A stretch of 64,000 nucleotides of DNA, taken from NCBI GenBank assembly GCA_902533795.1, contig CACAND010000002.1, positions 110,469-174,468 on the forward strand, read 5' to 3'. A program made the translations under genes and the position numbers. Position 1 is the stretch's first letter. The number at the start of each line of letters is the position of its first letter. Below are positions 26,358 to 34,913 of the stretch, in pieces. The notes beneath the pieces were generated by a model. That model had not been told where the DNA came from. It made no database searches and was given only the letters and a program-made list of their open reading frames with translations. Origin of the DNA: an uncultured Candidatus Actinomarina sp. (GTDB lineage: Bacteria > Actinomycetota > Acidimicrobiia > Actinomarinales > Actinomarinaceae).

Positions 26358-27394
26358 AGTAATTCTTTTATAAATTTAACAGTTTCAAAATCAATAGGAA
26401 GTGATAAAGAAATTTCAGTTACATTACTTTCTTTCCACATTTCTACTTTTTTTTCAATATCTTTTTTTGTGCCAACTAATGTGAGTTCCTCTAGTAATTC
26501 TTTTGGAAACATTTTCTCTGATTCTTTTTTATTACCACTTAAATAGAGATTTTGTAATTCATCGGCAATATCCTCATATCCGTATTCACAAAAAAGGTTG
26601 TAATAGAAATTTTTGGATTTTGCGCCCATGCCTCCAACATAAAGTGTGTAAACATTTCTTGCTGGATATAAATATTCATCAACCTCTTCTTCATCACATA
26701 CACGACCAATTACAGTTGTTACAATTTCAAATTTATCTTTTTTGTCTGATACTCCCGATTTTTTAAATCCATTTGTTAGTGAGTCTTTATAAATCTCTTC
26801 GCCTTTAAGAGGAGAGTACATAAAAGGTAACCACCCATCGGCAATTTCTGCAGTCATTTCAACATTTTTAAGACCTACTGCTGCTAGATAAATTGGTATC
26901 TTATCTCTTAAAGGTTGATCAATAAGCTTTAATGGCTTTCCAAGACCAGTAGTATTTTCTCCGGACAGAGGTAGTTCGTAATATTCACCATTGTGCTCAA
27001 CTTTTCCTTCTCTTTTGATAATGTTTCTTACTAGTTCTACATATTCTCTAGTTTTTGCAAGTGGCTTACCATATGGTACGCCATGCCAACCTTCAACTAC
27101 CTGGGGCCCAGAAACACCAAGTCCTAACCTAAATCTTCCTTTTGACATCTGATCAAGCGTAACAGCGGTCATGGCAGTCATGGCTGGAGTACGAGCAGGT
27201 ATTTGCATTATTCCAGACCCAATATTCATATTGTTTGTTAAGGCTGAAAAATATGCAAGTGGTGTTACAGCATCATAACCATATGCCTCTGCAGTCCACA
27301 CACAAGAGACACCTATGTCATCGAGTTTTTTAAATAAATCTTTGTCATCTGATATATGTGGACCAAAGTATCCAACATTAATGCTTACATCCAT
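26354..27394 (-). CDS. LLM class F420-dependent oxidoreductase (TIGR03559-like)
   Basis: 346 residues of luciferase-like TIM barrel. The N-terminal SCVWTAEAYGYDAVTPLAY and GSGIMQIPARTPAMTAM, and the later LGLGVSGPQVVEGWHG, match the actinobacterial F420-dependent LLM group. It probably uses F420 to oxidise or reduce a small substrate. It lies 12 bases after the 5-FCL gene and overlaps the radical SAM gene (ATGA), suggesting a shared pathway. Confidence 0.85.
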   Translation of the reverse strand: MDVSINVGYFGPHISDDKDLFKKLDDIGVSCVWTAEAYGYDAVTPLAYFSALTNNMNIGSGIMQIPARTPAMTAMTAVTLDQMSKGRFRLGLGVSGPQVVEGWHGVPYGKPLAKTREYVELVRNIIKREGKVEHNGEYYELPLSGENTTGLGKPLKLIDQPLRDKIPIYLAAVGLKNVEMTAEIADGWLPFMYSPLKGEEIYKDSLTNGFKKSGVSDKKDKFEIVTTVIGRVCDEEEVDEYLYPARNVYTLYVGGMGAKSKNFYYNLFCEYGYEDIADELQNLYLSGNKKESEKMFPKELLEELTLVGTKKDIEKKVEMWKESNVTEISLSLPIDFETVKFIKELL

Positions 27395-27406
27395 AATTAT
27401 TTAATT

Positions 27407-27916
27407 TTAATGTATTTTGAGATTTTCGTTCTCTGTCAAAACATAATCCATCAATATATCATGTTCTTCCATTGGTATCTCATCTAATAAGTTTTTATTT
27501 GCACATATCCCAATCTTTAAAGCTGTAGAATATTTTGACAATAGCTTATCATAGAGACCTTTACCTCTTCCTAATCGGATACCTTCTTTTGTAAATCCTA
27601 AACCTGGAATTAGAAAAACTTGAGTATCTGTGACGGGTATCTTTATTGCTGGTTCAGCAATTTTGTATTTATTTTCTACAAACGGTTCGTTCAATAAACA
27701 AATATTAAGTACCTCGTCAACTAAATAAGTTGTTTGAAGTTCTAAAAAATTGACTAAGTATTTATTTATATTTATCTCCATTTTATTTGGAATGTATGTA
27801 CAAACTTTTTTTTGATGAATTAATGTATTTAAAAATTTGATATTAATTTCTGAGAGAGCAAAATCCTTATAATCTAAATTTTTTAAGTTACTTCTTAATT
27901 TATTTTTTTCAATCAT
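27407..27916 (-). CDS. 5-formyltetrahydrofolate cyclo-ligase
   Basis: 169 residues, slightly short. The ATP-binding signature VFLIPGLGFTKEGIRLGRGKGLYDK is recognisable at about 103-127 (written here only to name the family region), and the N-terminal basic helix NKLRSNLK is present. The enzyme converts 5-formyl-THF to methenyl-THF. It leads the operon that continues with LLM, radical SAM and flavin reductase genes, and is divergent from plsC across 38 bases. Confidence 0.85.
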   Translation of the reverse strand: MIEKNKLRSNLKNLDYKDFALSEINIKFLNTLIHQKKVCTYIPNKMEININKYLVNFLELQTTYLVDEVLNICLLNEPFVENKYKIAEPAIKIPVTDTQVFLIPGLGFTKEGIRLGRGKGLYDKLLSKYSTALKIGICANKNLLDEIPMEEHDILMDYVLTENENLKIH

Positions 27917-27942
27917 TTTTACTTATGAATATCATATCACTG

Positions 27943-27954
27943 TATTATTAGGCC
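27943..27954 (+). promoter_or_regulatory. Leaderless promoter -10 element of plsC
   Basis: TATTAT at 27943-27948, six bases, then ATG at 27955. Confidence 0.65.
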
Positions 27955-28689
27955 ATGCTCAAGAATAAAATATTAAGCTGGTTCAATTTGTTTATTATGG
28001 CTCTCTACACAATCCCTGTAACTTATGCAATTTGGTTTGTTGGTCTATTCAATAAATACGGAAAATTAAAATATTATATAGCCCAATCTTGGGTAAACCC
28101 ATGGTTATGGGCCGCACGTGCAAAAACTACATTTACAAAAGCAGTTGAATATAAAAATAATGAATCTTTTGTTGTTATCTCAAATCACTTATCAAATATT
28201 GATTCTTTGATCCTTTTTAAACTTTTAAAAATTAAATGGGCATTCATGGCAAAAAAAGAAGTGTATAAACTACCCGTTTTTAGAACAGCAGCAAAATCTT
28301 TCAATTTTATAAAAGTCGATAGAGACAACCCAAATGATCGTGAATCTATAAATGAACAAGCAAAAAATTTATTCAAAAATGGATGGTCATTAATGGTTTA
28401 TCCTCAAGGAACACGTGTTGATAAAAATGAATTTAAAGAATTTAAAAATGGTGCATTTCATATTGCTCAGCAAAATAATGTTCGCATATTGCCCGTTGTA
28501 ATTGCTGGTACTGGAGATATCTGGCCAAGAGGAAGCAAGTTTATGAAAAGTGGTAAAGCAATGATAAAAACACTAGAACCAATCGATATGTCAAAGTACA
28601 ACAAAGAGAGTATTGAACAACTTGTAAAAGACACTCATCATAAAATGAAAAATGTATATGACGAGATGACTTTAAAGCTCAAAAGTTAA
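27955..28689 (+). CDS. plsC: 1-acyl-sn-glycerol-3-phosphate acyltransferase PlsC-type
   Basis: 244 residues. An N-terminal membrane segment is followed by the acyltransferase motif NHLSNID with His78 and Asp83, and by the acceptor-binding YPQGTR. It acylates lysophosphatidate or a similar acceptor in membrane lipid synthesis. The DUF5698 gene follows after two bases. Confidence 0.9.
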   Translation: MLKNKILSWFNLFIMALYTIPVTYAIWFVGLFNKYGKLKYYIAQSWVNPWLWAARAKTTFTKAVEYKNNESFVVISNHLSNIDSLILFKLLKIKWAFMAKKEVYKLPVFRTAAKSFNFIKVDRDNPNDRESINEQAKNLFKNGWSLMVYPQGTRVDKNEFKEFKNGAFHIAQQNNVRILPVVIAGTGDIWPRGSKFMKSGKAMIKTLEPIDMSKYNKESIEQLVKDTHHKMKNVYDEMTLKLKS

Positions 28690-28691
28690 AT

Positions 28692-29207
28692 ATGGAATTA
28701 CTTTTAGCCGCGGGTTACATATTCATCTTACGATTAATTGATCAATCTTTAGGAACTTTAAGAACTCTTTATGTGAATAAAGGAAAACCAATTTTTGGCG
28801 CACTATTAGGTTTTATTGAATCTGGTATTTGGATAATTGCTATTTCACAAGTAATTAGAGATTTAAATGATCCATTTTTAGCAATAGGTTACGCACTTGG
28901 TTTTGCAGCAGGTACTATTGTTGGTTCTTATATTGAGTCCACTATTGCAATAGGTGATGTTGTTGTTAGAATTTTTTCACCCAAAGATGCCGACAGTCAA
29001 AAAGTTGCAACTGAATTGAGGAATAAAGGTTTTGGAGTTACTTTAATAAACGGTGAAGGTATGGAAGGTGAAGTCAGCATAGCTTGGTGTGTTGCTCCAC
29101 GTAAAAAAGTAAGAGATGTTCTTAAAATTGTCTCCGAAATTAATCCAGATGCTTACGTAACTACTGAATCGACAAATCCTACAAAACTAACCGGAAATCG
29201 TAAGTAA
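28692..29207 (+). CDS. DUF5698/DUF2179 (UPF0316) membrane protein
   Basis: 171 residues. Three membrane helices (about 5-85) are followed by a soluble DUF2179-like domain. RLIDQSLGTLRTLYVNKGK and GFIESGIWIIAISQV are typical of UPF0316 proteins, whose function is unknown. It is in operon with plsC and abuts pnp tail to tail with no gap. Confidence 0.82.
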   Translation: MELLLAAGYIFILRLIDQSLGTLRTLYVNKGKPIFGALLGFIESGIWIIAISQVIRDLNDPFLAIGYALGFAAGTIVGSYIESTIAIGDVVVRIFSPKDADSQKVATELRNKGFGVTLINGEGMEGEVSIAWCVAPRKKVRDVLKIVSEINPDAYVTTESTNPTKLTGNRK

Positions 29208-31484
29208 CTAGATACCTTTTTCGAATTCATCTTCAAAAGATACTCTTTTACGGTTTTTGTTACCATTTTTGTTATCTTTTGGTTTTGATGATCTTGAGTT
29301 TCTGTCTTTATTACTAGATTGTCTTTTTTCAATTGCATCTTCTGGAATTTCTAAATCATTTACTGGTGTAAGACCAACTTTACCATTTTCAATTGAATCA
29401 ACTACGACCATGATTTTATCCCCAACATTTAAGATTTTTTCAGGGTTATTTACACGTAATTCGGAGTGAAATTTAGAAATATGCATTAATCCGTCTCTAC
29501 CAGGAAGTATATTAATGAAAGCTCCATATTTAGCAAGACTTACAACTTCACCTTCATATTCTTGATTTAATTCTGGCTCTTCTGGATCAATAATTGCCAT
29601 TACCATTTCTCTAGCAGTATCTAAAGATTCCTGTTCAGTAGAGCCTAAAGTAAGAATTCCATCATCATCAATTTCTACACTAGCTCCAGTTTCTTCTTCG
29701 ATCTTTCTAATATTTTTACCTTTAGGTCCTATGACTTCACCAATTTTATCTTTTGGTAATTCTATTGACTCTAACCTTGGTGCATTGCCTGATAATGAAT
29801 CAGCTGGTTCTGAAATGGTATCTTCCATTATGTCTAAGATATGATGTCTTGCATCTTTTGCTTGTTCCAAAGCTTTTCTTAAAATATCTGATGGCAAGCC
29901 CTCAATTTTCATATCTAATTGAAGAGCAGTAATCACTCCCCTTGTTCCTGCAACTTTAAAGTCCATATCTCCCAATGCATCTTCTGCACCTAAGATATCT
30001 GTAAGTGTTACAAATTCACTATTTTTAGATATTAAACCCATAGCTATCCCAGATACATGTTCTCTTATTGGGACTCCTGCTGACATCAAAGAAAGACTAG
30101 ATGCACAAACTGAGGCTTGAGATGTTGATCCATTAGATGATATTGCTTCACTAACAACTCTTATAGTGTAAGGAAAATCTGATTTTGGAGGAATAACAGG
30201 TAGCATTGCTTTTTCAGCCAATGCTCCGTGACCAATTTCTCTTCTTTTTGGACCTCTCATCATATAAGCTTCACCAGTTGAATATGGTGGAAAATTATAG
30301 TGATGCATATATCTCTTTGAAGTAACAGTATCTATCGTGTCTAGCATTTGTTCAAGTCTTGACATACCTAAAGTTGTTACATTCAATACTTGTGTTTCTC
30401 CTCTTAGAAATAAAGATGAACCATGGACCATTGGTAGTAAGTTAATCTCTGAAGATATATCTCTAATATCTGTTGGTGATCTTCCATCAAGTCTTGGACC
30501 ACCACTAACTACTCTGTCTCTTACCAATTCTTTAAATATTGATTTGAAGGCTAACTTAATTGCTTTCGAGTTATCCTCTTCTTCATCTAAAAACTCTTCT
30601 ACAACTTTTTCTTGTAATTCATTTTGTCGACTACTTCTTTCAGATCTTTCAGTAATGGAAGAAATCTCATTTAATTCCTCTTTACAACTTGCTTCAATTT
30701 TTGATTTTAATTCGTCGGAATAGTCTTCAATAATTGGCCAATCTACAGAAGGTACATCATTCATAGAAACTAATTCTTTTTGAGCATTTATTAAGGCTTG
30801 GATATATTCTTTAGATAAATCTATCCCGTCTGCAACAATATCTTCAGAGGGAGCAACACTACCTGAATCAATTTTTTCAAAGGTGTTTTCTTTTGCGCCG
30901 GCTTCAACCATAACTATGTCAATCTCATTTTTTTCATTAAGCTTTCCAGCGATGACCATTTCGAATATTGATTCTTCTTGTTCAGTATTAGTAGCTTGAA
31001 CAACCCATTTGTCATTAATTAAGGACATTCTTACAGCTCCAACGGGAGATTCTAGTGGTATGCCTGCTAACTGAAGTCCAAGAGATGCAGCATTGAGTGA
31101 TAACACATCATATTCATTTTCATTATCAACGCTTAATACAGTTGCAATAATTTGAGTTTCACATCTAAAACCATCTGCAAAAGAAGGTCTTAAAGGTCTA
31201 TCTATTAATCGACAAGCCAGAATAGCTTTCTCAGTTTGTCTTCCTTCTCTTCTGAAAAATCCTCCAGGTATTTTACCTGCAGCATACATTCTTTCTTCAA
31301 CATCGACAGTTAAAGGAAAGAAATCAATACCTTCTCTAACAGACGTATTAGCAACAGTTGTTACTAAAACATTTGTATCTCCAGATGTTACAACTACTGA
31401 ACCAGGTGCCTGAAGTGCTAATTTACCTGTTTCAAATTTTATTTCTTTGTCACCAATATTACATGTGACATTTGTTACGGACAT
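29208..31484 (-). CDS. pnp: Polyribonucleotide nucleotidyltransferase (PNPase)
   Basis: 758 residues. Two RNase PH-like domains (about 10-230 and 320-560) with FFRREGRQTEKAIL, GGPRLDGRSPTDIRDI and the phosphate-binding GSSTSQASVCASSLSL region, then a KH domain (GEVIGPKGKNIRKI, near 570-630) and an S1 domain (GEVVSLAKYGAFINI, near 640-705), with a basic tail. It degrades RNA 3'-5'. A GAGGA lies four bases before the ATG, and a long hairpin sits between rpsO and this gene. Confidence 0.96.
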   Translation of the reverse strand: MSVTNVTCNIGDKEIKFETGKLALQAPGSVVVTSGDTNVLVTTVANTSVREGIDFFPLTVDVEERMYAAGKIPGGFFRREGRQTEKAILACRLIDRPLRPSFADGFRCETQIIATVLSVDNENEYDVLSLNAASLGLQLAGIPLESPVGAVRMSLINDKWVVQATNTEQEESIFEMVIAGKLNEKNEIDIVMVEAGAKENTFEKIDSGSVAPSEDIVADGIDLSKEYIQALINAQKELVSMNDVPSVDWPIIEDYSDELKSKIEASCKEELNEISSITERSERSSRQNELQEKVVEEFLDEEEDNSKAIKLAFKSIFKELVRDRVVSGGPRLDGRSPTDIRDISSEINLLPMVHGSSLFLRGETQVLNVTTLGMSRLEQMLDTIDTVTSKRYMHHYNFPPYSTGEAYMMRGPKRREIGHGALAEKAMLPVIPPKSDFPYTIRVVSEAISSNGSTSQASVCASSLSLMSAGVPIREHVSGIAMGLISKNSEFVTLTDILGAEDALGDMDFKVAGTRGVITALQLDMKIEGLPSDILRKALEQAKDARHHILDIMEDTISEPADSLSGNAPRLESIELPKDKIGEVIGPKGKNIRKIEEETGASVEIDDDGILTLGSTEQESLDTAREMVMAIIDPEEPELNQEYEGEVVSLAKYGAFINILPGRDGLMHISKFHSELRVNNPEKILNVGDKIMVVVDSIENGKVGLTPVNDLEIPEDAIEKRQSSNKDRNSRSSKPKDNKNGNKNRKRVSFEDEFEKGI

Positions 31485-31506
31485 TTATCCTCTTTTCCAA
31501 GATGAG

Positions 31507-31549
31507 GTTATTAATTGCCAGCTTTCCTTAAAAGCTCTCAATTAACAAC
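31507..31549 (-). promoter_or_regulatory. Long hairpin in the rpsO-pnp intergenic region
   Basis: An 11-bp lower stem (31507-31517 with 31539-31549) and a 6-bp upper stem (31520-31525 with 31531-31536) are separated by a 2x2 internal loop and closed by a 5-base loop. The one imperfect pair is a G-U wobble on the transcribed minus strand but A-C on the plus strand. No U-tract follows, so it is not an intrinsic terminator. It ends 22 bases before the pnp start. Confidence 0.75.
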
Positions 31550-31567
31550 GCTCTATCTTATATTTAT

Positions 31568-31825
31568 TTACTTTCTTAGACCAAGTTTATCAATTAAAGA
31601 TCTATATCTCTCAACATCTTGATTTTCAAGATACTGAAGAAGCCTTTTTCTTTTGCCTACAAGCATCAAAAGTCCTCTTCGTGTGTGATGGTCTTTCTTA
31701 TGTTCTTTTAAATGACCAGTTAAATCGTCAATTCTTTTTGTAAGTAAGGCTACTTGAACCTCTGTTGACCCGGTATCATTATCTGATTTACCGTATTCTT
31801 TAATTAATTCTACTTTGGTCTTCAT
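31568..31825 (-). CDS. rpsO: 30S ribosomal protein S15
   Basis: 85 residues. [16 protein letters not shown] and [21 protein letters not shown] are the S15 signature. S15 binds 16S rRNA early in assembly. The gene is followed by pnp, the usual bacterial order. A TATCAT ends eight bases before the ATG. Confidence 0.96.
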   Translation of the reverse strand: MKTKVELIKEYGKSDNDTGSTEVQVALLTKRIDDLTGHLKEHKKDHHTRRGLLMLVGKRKRLLQYLENQDVERYRSLIDKLGLRK

Positions 31826-31839
31826 TCGAGATAATGATA
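31826..31839 (-). promoter_or_regulatory. Possible near-leaderless -10 element of rpsO
   Basis: Minus-strand TATCAT (31839-31834), eight bases, then ATG at 31825. Spacing is one base longer than in the clear cases. Confidence 0.35.
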
Positions 31840-31864
31840 GTAGTTAATGAATCTAAAGTGTAAA

Positions 31865-32761
31865 TTAAAAGTATTTCTTTGCTGTTTTAATATCTTCAGT
31901 TATTTGGTTCTTCAATTCATCAATATTATTAAATTTTATTTCTTTACGAATAAATTTGTTTAATGAAAGTTCTACCTTTTTATCGTATATATCACATGAA
32001 AAGTCAAAAATATGAGCTTCAATTTTTACAGTTGACTGATTGTCCACAGTAGGATTTATTCCAATATTAACTATTGCATTGAAAATCTCATTATCTATAT
32101 TTATTGTTCCTGTATAAACACCGAACTTAGGAATAAAAGTATCTTGGTCTAATAACAAATTAGCTGTTGGGAAACCCAGACTTCTTCCAAGCTTCTTGCC
32201 TTCAACTACAGTACCAATAAGTGAAAATTCTCTTCCAAGGTAAACATTAGCTTTTTCAATTTCACCATTTGAAAGATAATAACGAATTTTTGTAGATGAG
32301 ACTTTCTCATTATCTATAAGAAAATCATCAAGTAAATAAACATTTTCAACACCAAAAAAGTTAATTAGTGAAGTTATATCACCTGACCTGTTGTTGCCAT
32401 ACTTAAAATCTTTGCCAACGACAATCTTTTTAACATTTAAATTATTCTTCAAGAACTTACAAAATTGTTCTTGTGAAATTTTATTAAAGTTTTCAAAATT
32501 TAAATAAATTAGATTATTTGGATTGAAACTAGAAAAAATTTTTTCCCTACCTTTATTTGATATCAGAGGTTTCAAATCTTCATTAAAGTAAATTTTTGGT
32601 ATTACTTCAAAAGTGATTATGTCAAATTCTGTCGAAATACTTATTGTTTTCTTAAATAATTGTTGATGGGCCAAGTGAATCCCATCAAATCCACCAATAC
32701 ATACAACTTCAGAACTATTTTCTATATTTGTATTAGGTGTTGAATTATTGTAAATTTTCAT
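31865..32761 (-). CDS. ribF: Bifunctional riboflavin kinase / FAD synthetase RibF
   Basis: 298 residues. The N-terminal adenylyltransferase half has CIGGFDGIHLAHQQLF (HxGH-like) and STKIRYYLSNG; the C-terminal kinase half has GKKLGRSLGFPTANL. It makes FMN and FAD, needed by the flavin reductase and ETF genes elsewhere in the window. The ATG overlaps the truB stop by four bases. Confidence 0.94.
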   Translation of the reverse strand: MKIYNNSTPNTNIENSSEVVCIGGFDGIHLAHQQLFKKTISISTEFDIITFEVIPKIYFNEDLKPLISNKGREKIFSSFNPNNLIYLNFENFNKISQEQFCKFLKNNLNVKKIVVGKDFKYGNNRSGDITSLINFFGVENVYLLDDFLIDNEKVSSTKIRYYLSNGEIEKANVYLGREFSLIGTVVEGKKLGRSLGFPTANLLLDQDTFIPKFGVYTGTINIDNEIFNAIVNIGINPTVDNQSTVKIEAHIFDFSCDIYDKKVELSLNKFIRKEIKFNNIDELKNQITEDIKTAKKYF

Positions 32762-33639
32762 ATCAATACTTTTTGTGGTTTAAATTTATTCTCATTGTAA
32801 GGTTCGTAAATTGCAAGAATAGTGTTTTTATTTTCAATAATTGAAAGTTTCTTTTCTCCAAAATATTCATTGGATAAAAAGTTGCCATTACTAATTTCTT
32901 CAATTAAATCATCACCGACTGAAATGACAGGTAGATTGAATAATTCAGTCCATACTAATGGAGCAGGTATGTCATTTACTGTTTTCGTATCAATTTCATC
33001 AATAATTGGTGAATTTTTACTATTTAAATCACCTATAGATGTTCTGACAATTGAGGATACAACAGCTTTTGTTCCTAAGTAACTTGCAAGATCAACAACC
33101 AATGATCGGATGAATGTTCCTTTGCTTACTGATGCTGAGAATGTAGCTTTATTATTTTCAATATTTAATAGATTAAAACTGCTGACTTCCACTTCCCTTT
33201 CAGGAATATCAACATTTTTATTTTGCCTAGCGTATTTGTATAGCCTTTTTCCATCAACTTTTACAGCGGAATAAATTGGAGGTGTTTGTTTTATTTTTCC
33301 TGTAAGACTAGCAATGCCCTCATCAAGCTCTTTTTGTAATAATTTTAAGTTTATTGACTCTAGTTCCCTAATGTCTGTATCAGTATCAAAACTATCTGAT
33401 TCAACACCGAATAATGCTTCAAATTCATATGTTTTATTTGTATCTTTCAAATAATCGAAGAGTTTTGTATATTTATTCGTGGCAAGAAGCATCAAACCAC
33501 TTGCATTTGGATCTAACGTTCCTGAATGACCAACTTTAGAAAATGAAAATTTTCTTTTAAAAACTGTACAAAGATCTTGGGATGTCCAATTACGAGGTTT
33601 ATTTACTAAATAAAAGTTAGAGAGATTTTCTAATTTCAT
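32758..33639 (-). CDS. truB: tRNA pseudouridine(55) synthase TruB
   Basis: 293 residues from the ATG at 33639. The catalytic Asp is in HSGTLDPNASGLML, and KQTPPIYSAVKVDGKRLYKYAR is the conserved downstream region. An in-frame ATG at 33675 would add 12 residues that do not look like the family and would overlap nrnA by 59 rather than 23 bases, so the shorter form is chosen. It makes the T-loop pseudouridine in tRNA. Confidence 0.93.
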   Translation of the reverse strand: MKLENLSNFYLVNKPRNWTSQDLCTVFKRKFSFSKVGHSGTLDPNASGLMLLATNKYTKLFDYLKDTNKTYEFEALFGVESDSFDTDTDIRELESINLKLLQKELDEGIASLTGKIKQTPPIYSAVKVDGKRLYKYARQNKNVDIPEREVEVSSFNLLNIENNKATFSASVSKGTFIRSLVVDLASYLGTKAVVSSIVRTSIGDLNSKNSPIIDEIDTKTVNDIPAPLVWTELFNLPVISVGDDLIEEISNGNFLSNEYFGEKKLSIIENKNTILAIYEPYNENKFKPQKVLI

Positions 33640-34561
33640 ACTCGATTTTTTCAATGATATTCTGAGGTGATTCATTACTTGAGAATCCGCTAGCAGCTAT
33701 ATGCCCACCACCATTAAAAATTGAAGCAATTTGTTGAACATTAATATCTCCTCTTGATCTTAAACTTCCTTTAAATGTCCCATCTTTTTGTTCTTTTAAC
33801 AGCAAAGCTACATTTGACTCTTTTACAAGTCTGATAACATCGATTAAAAAATCTGTTTCTTCTGGTTCAACCTGGTAATCGGTGTAATCATTCTGGTATA
33901 CAATTGAATGTGCGAAGTTAATTTCTTCTTTAAGAACTATTCTTTCAATGATTTTACTTTGAAGTGTTAAGGCATTAAATTCTATAGATCCATAAATATT
34001 TTCACTTATTTGTGATAGATTTGCACCTGCATCAAGTAATTCAGAAGCAATATTAAAAACCTCAGATGTAGTATTTGAATATTGAAATCTTCCAGTATCT
34101 GTGATTAAACCAGTCAATAAACAATTTGCCATATCTTTACTAATTTCAATATTTTCTTCTTTAAATTGTCTGAATAAAACTTGGGTAGTGCTCGCGGCAT
34201 CTGAGTCAATGATCTGTACATCTCCAAATGAAGGATCTACATGATGATCAATTACAATAATATTTTTTGCTTCTAAAACAAGATTTTCAAATTTACCTAG
34301 CCTAGATGAATTGCCACAGTCAAAAACAAAAGCTGTTTCATATTTGTCTTTATTACTATTTGAGATTAGATCATATGGTAAATGATTTAAGTTAGATGGT
34401 AATTTTGTAGTTATGTCAAAATTGATATCAGCTGAAAGATCTATTCTGTCTAAATGCAATTTTAATGCAAATGCTGCGCCTAATGCATCACCATCGGGAT
34501 TTACATGCCCAGTGATAAAAACAGAACCACTATTAAAGTAATCTGAAATATTATTTGTCAT
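33617..34561 (-). CDS. nrnA: Bifunctional oligoribonuclease/PAP phosphatase NrnA (DHH/DHHA1)
   Basis: 314 residues. HVNPDGDALGAA and VIDHHVDPSF are the DHH metal motifs, and the C-terminal DHHA1 domain ends in GGGHIAASGF. NrnA degrades nano-RNA and 3'-phosphoadenosine phosphate. It overlaps rbfA by 11 bases, and its tail overlaps truB. The order rbfA-nrnA-truB-ribF is common in Gram-positive bacteria. Confidence 0.93.
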   Translation of the reverse strand: MTNNISDYFNSGSVFITGHVNPDGDALGAAFALKLHLDRIDLSADINFDITTKLPSNLNHLPYDLISNSNKDKYETAFVFDCGNSSRLGKFENLVLEAKNIIVIDHHVDPSFGDVQIIDSDAASTTQVLFRQFKEENIEISKDMANCLLTGLITDTGRFQYSNTTSEVFNIASELLDAGANLSQISENIYGSIEFNALTLQSKIIERIVLKEEINFAHSIVYQNDYTDYQVEPEETDFLIDVIRLVKESNVALLLKEQKDGTFKGSLRSRGDINVQQIASIFNGGGHIAASGFSSNESPQNIIEKIEYEIRKSL

Positions 34562-34913
34562 TTAATGATCCAATAATTTTGTTAATTTTATCGATATCTT
34601 CAAAAGAATGATCTAACTCAAATATAATTGTTGGAACATATTTGGTTTTCATTTCCTTTGCAAGAACCCTTTGGATTTTTTGTTTACTTCTAGATAATGA
34701 CTGATTCAAGGAAGATTTATTATTTTCTATCGAAGAAACAAGTACAGTAGTTTTTTTTAGATCAGGTGACGTAGAAACCAAGGTTACTGTTGCCTTGTTT
34801 AATGTAGGGTCTGAGCTGTTCAGAAAGCAATCAGAAATTATCTGTTGTATCATCGGATTGATCCGATTTACTCTTCCTCCTCTCAAGCCCTTTTCCATAT
34901 TCTTATACTTCAA
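34551..34913 (-). CDS. rbfA: Ribosome-binding factor A
   Basis: 120 residues of the KH-like RbfA fold. Recognised by RVNRINPMIQQIISDCF, the central VTLVSTSPDLKKTTVLVS and the ending TIIFELDHSFEDIDKINKII. It assists late 30S maturation. It overlaps infB and nrnA by 11 bases each, so translation is coupled. Confidence 0.92.
   Translation of the reverse strand: MKYKNMEKGLRGGRVNRINPMIQQIISDCFLNSSDPTLNKATVTLVSTSPDLKKTTVLVSSIENNKSSLNQSLSRSKQKIQRVLAKEMKTKYVPTIIFELDHSFEDIDKINKIIGSLNDK

Noticed and set aside
30337..30723. 128-codon plus-strand frame inside pnp
   Set aside because: Serine-rich shadow opposite the conserved PNPase coding sequence.
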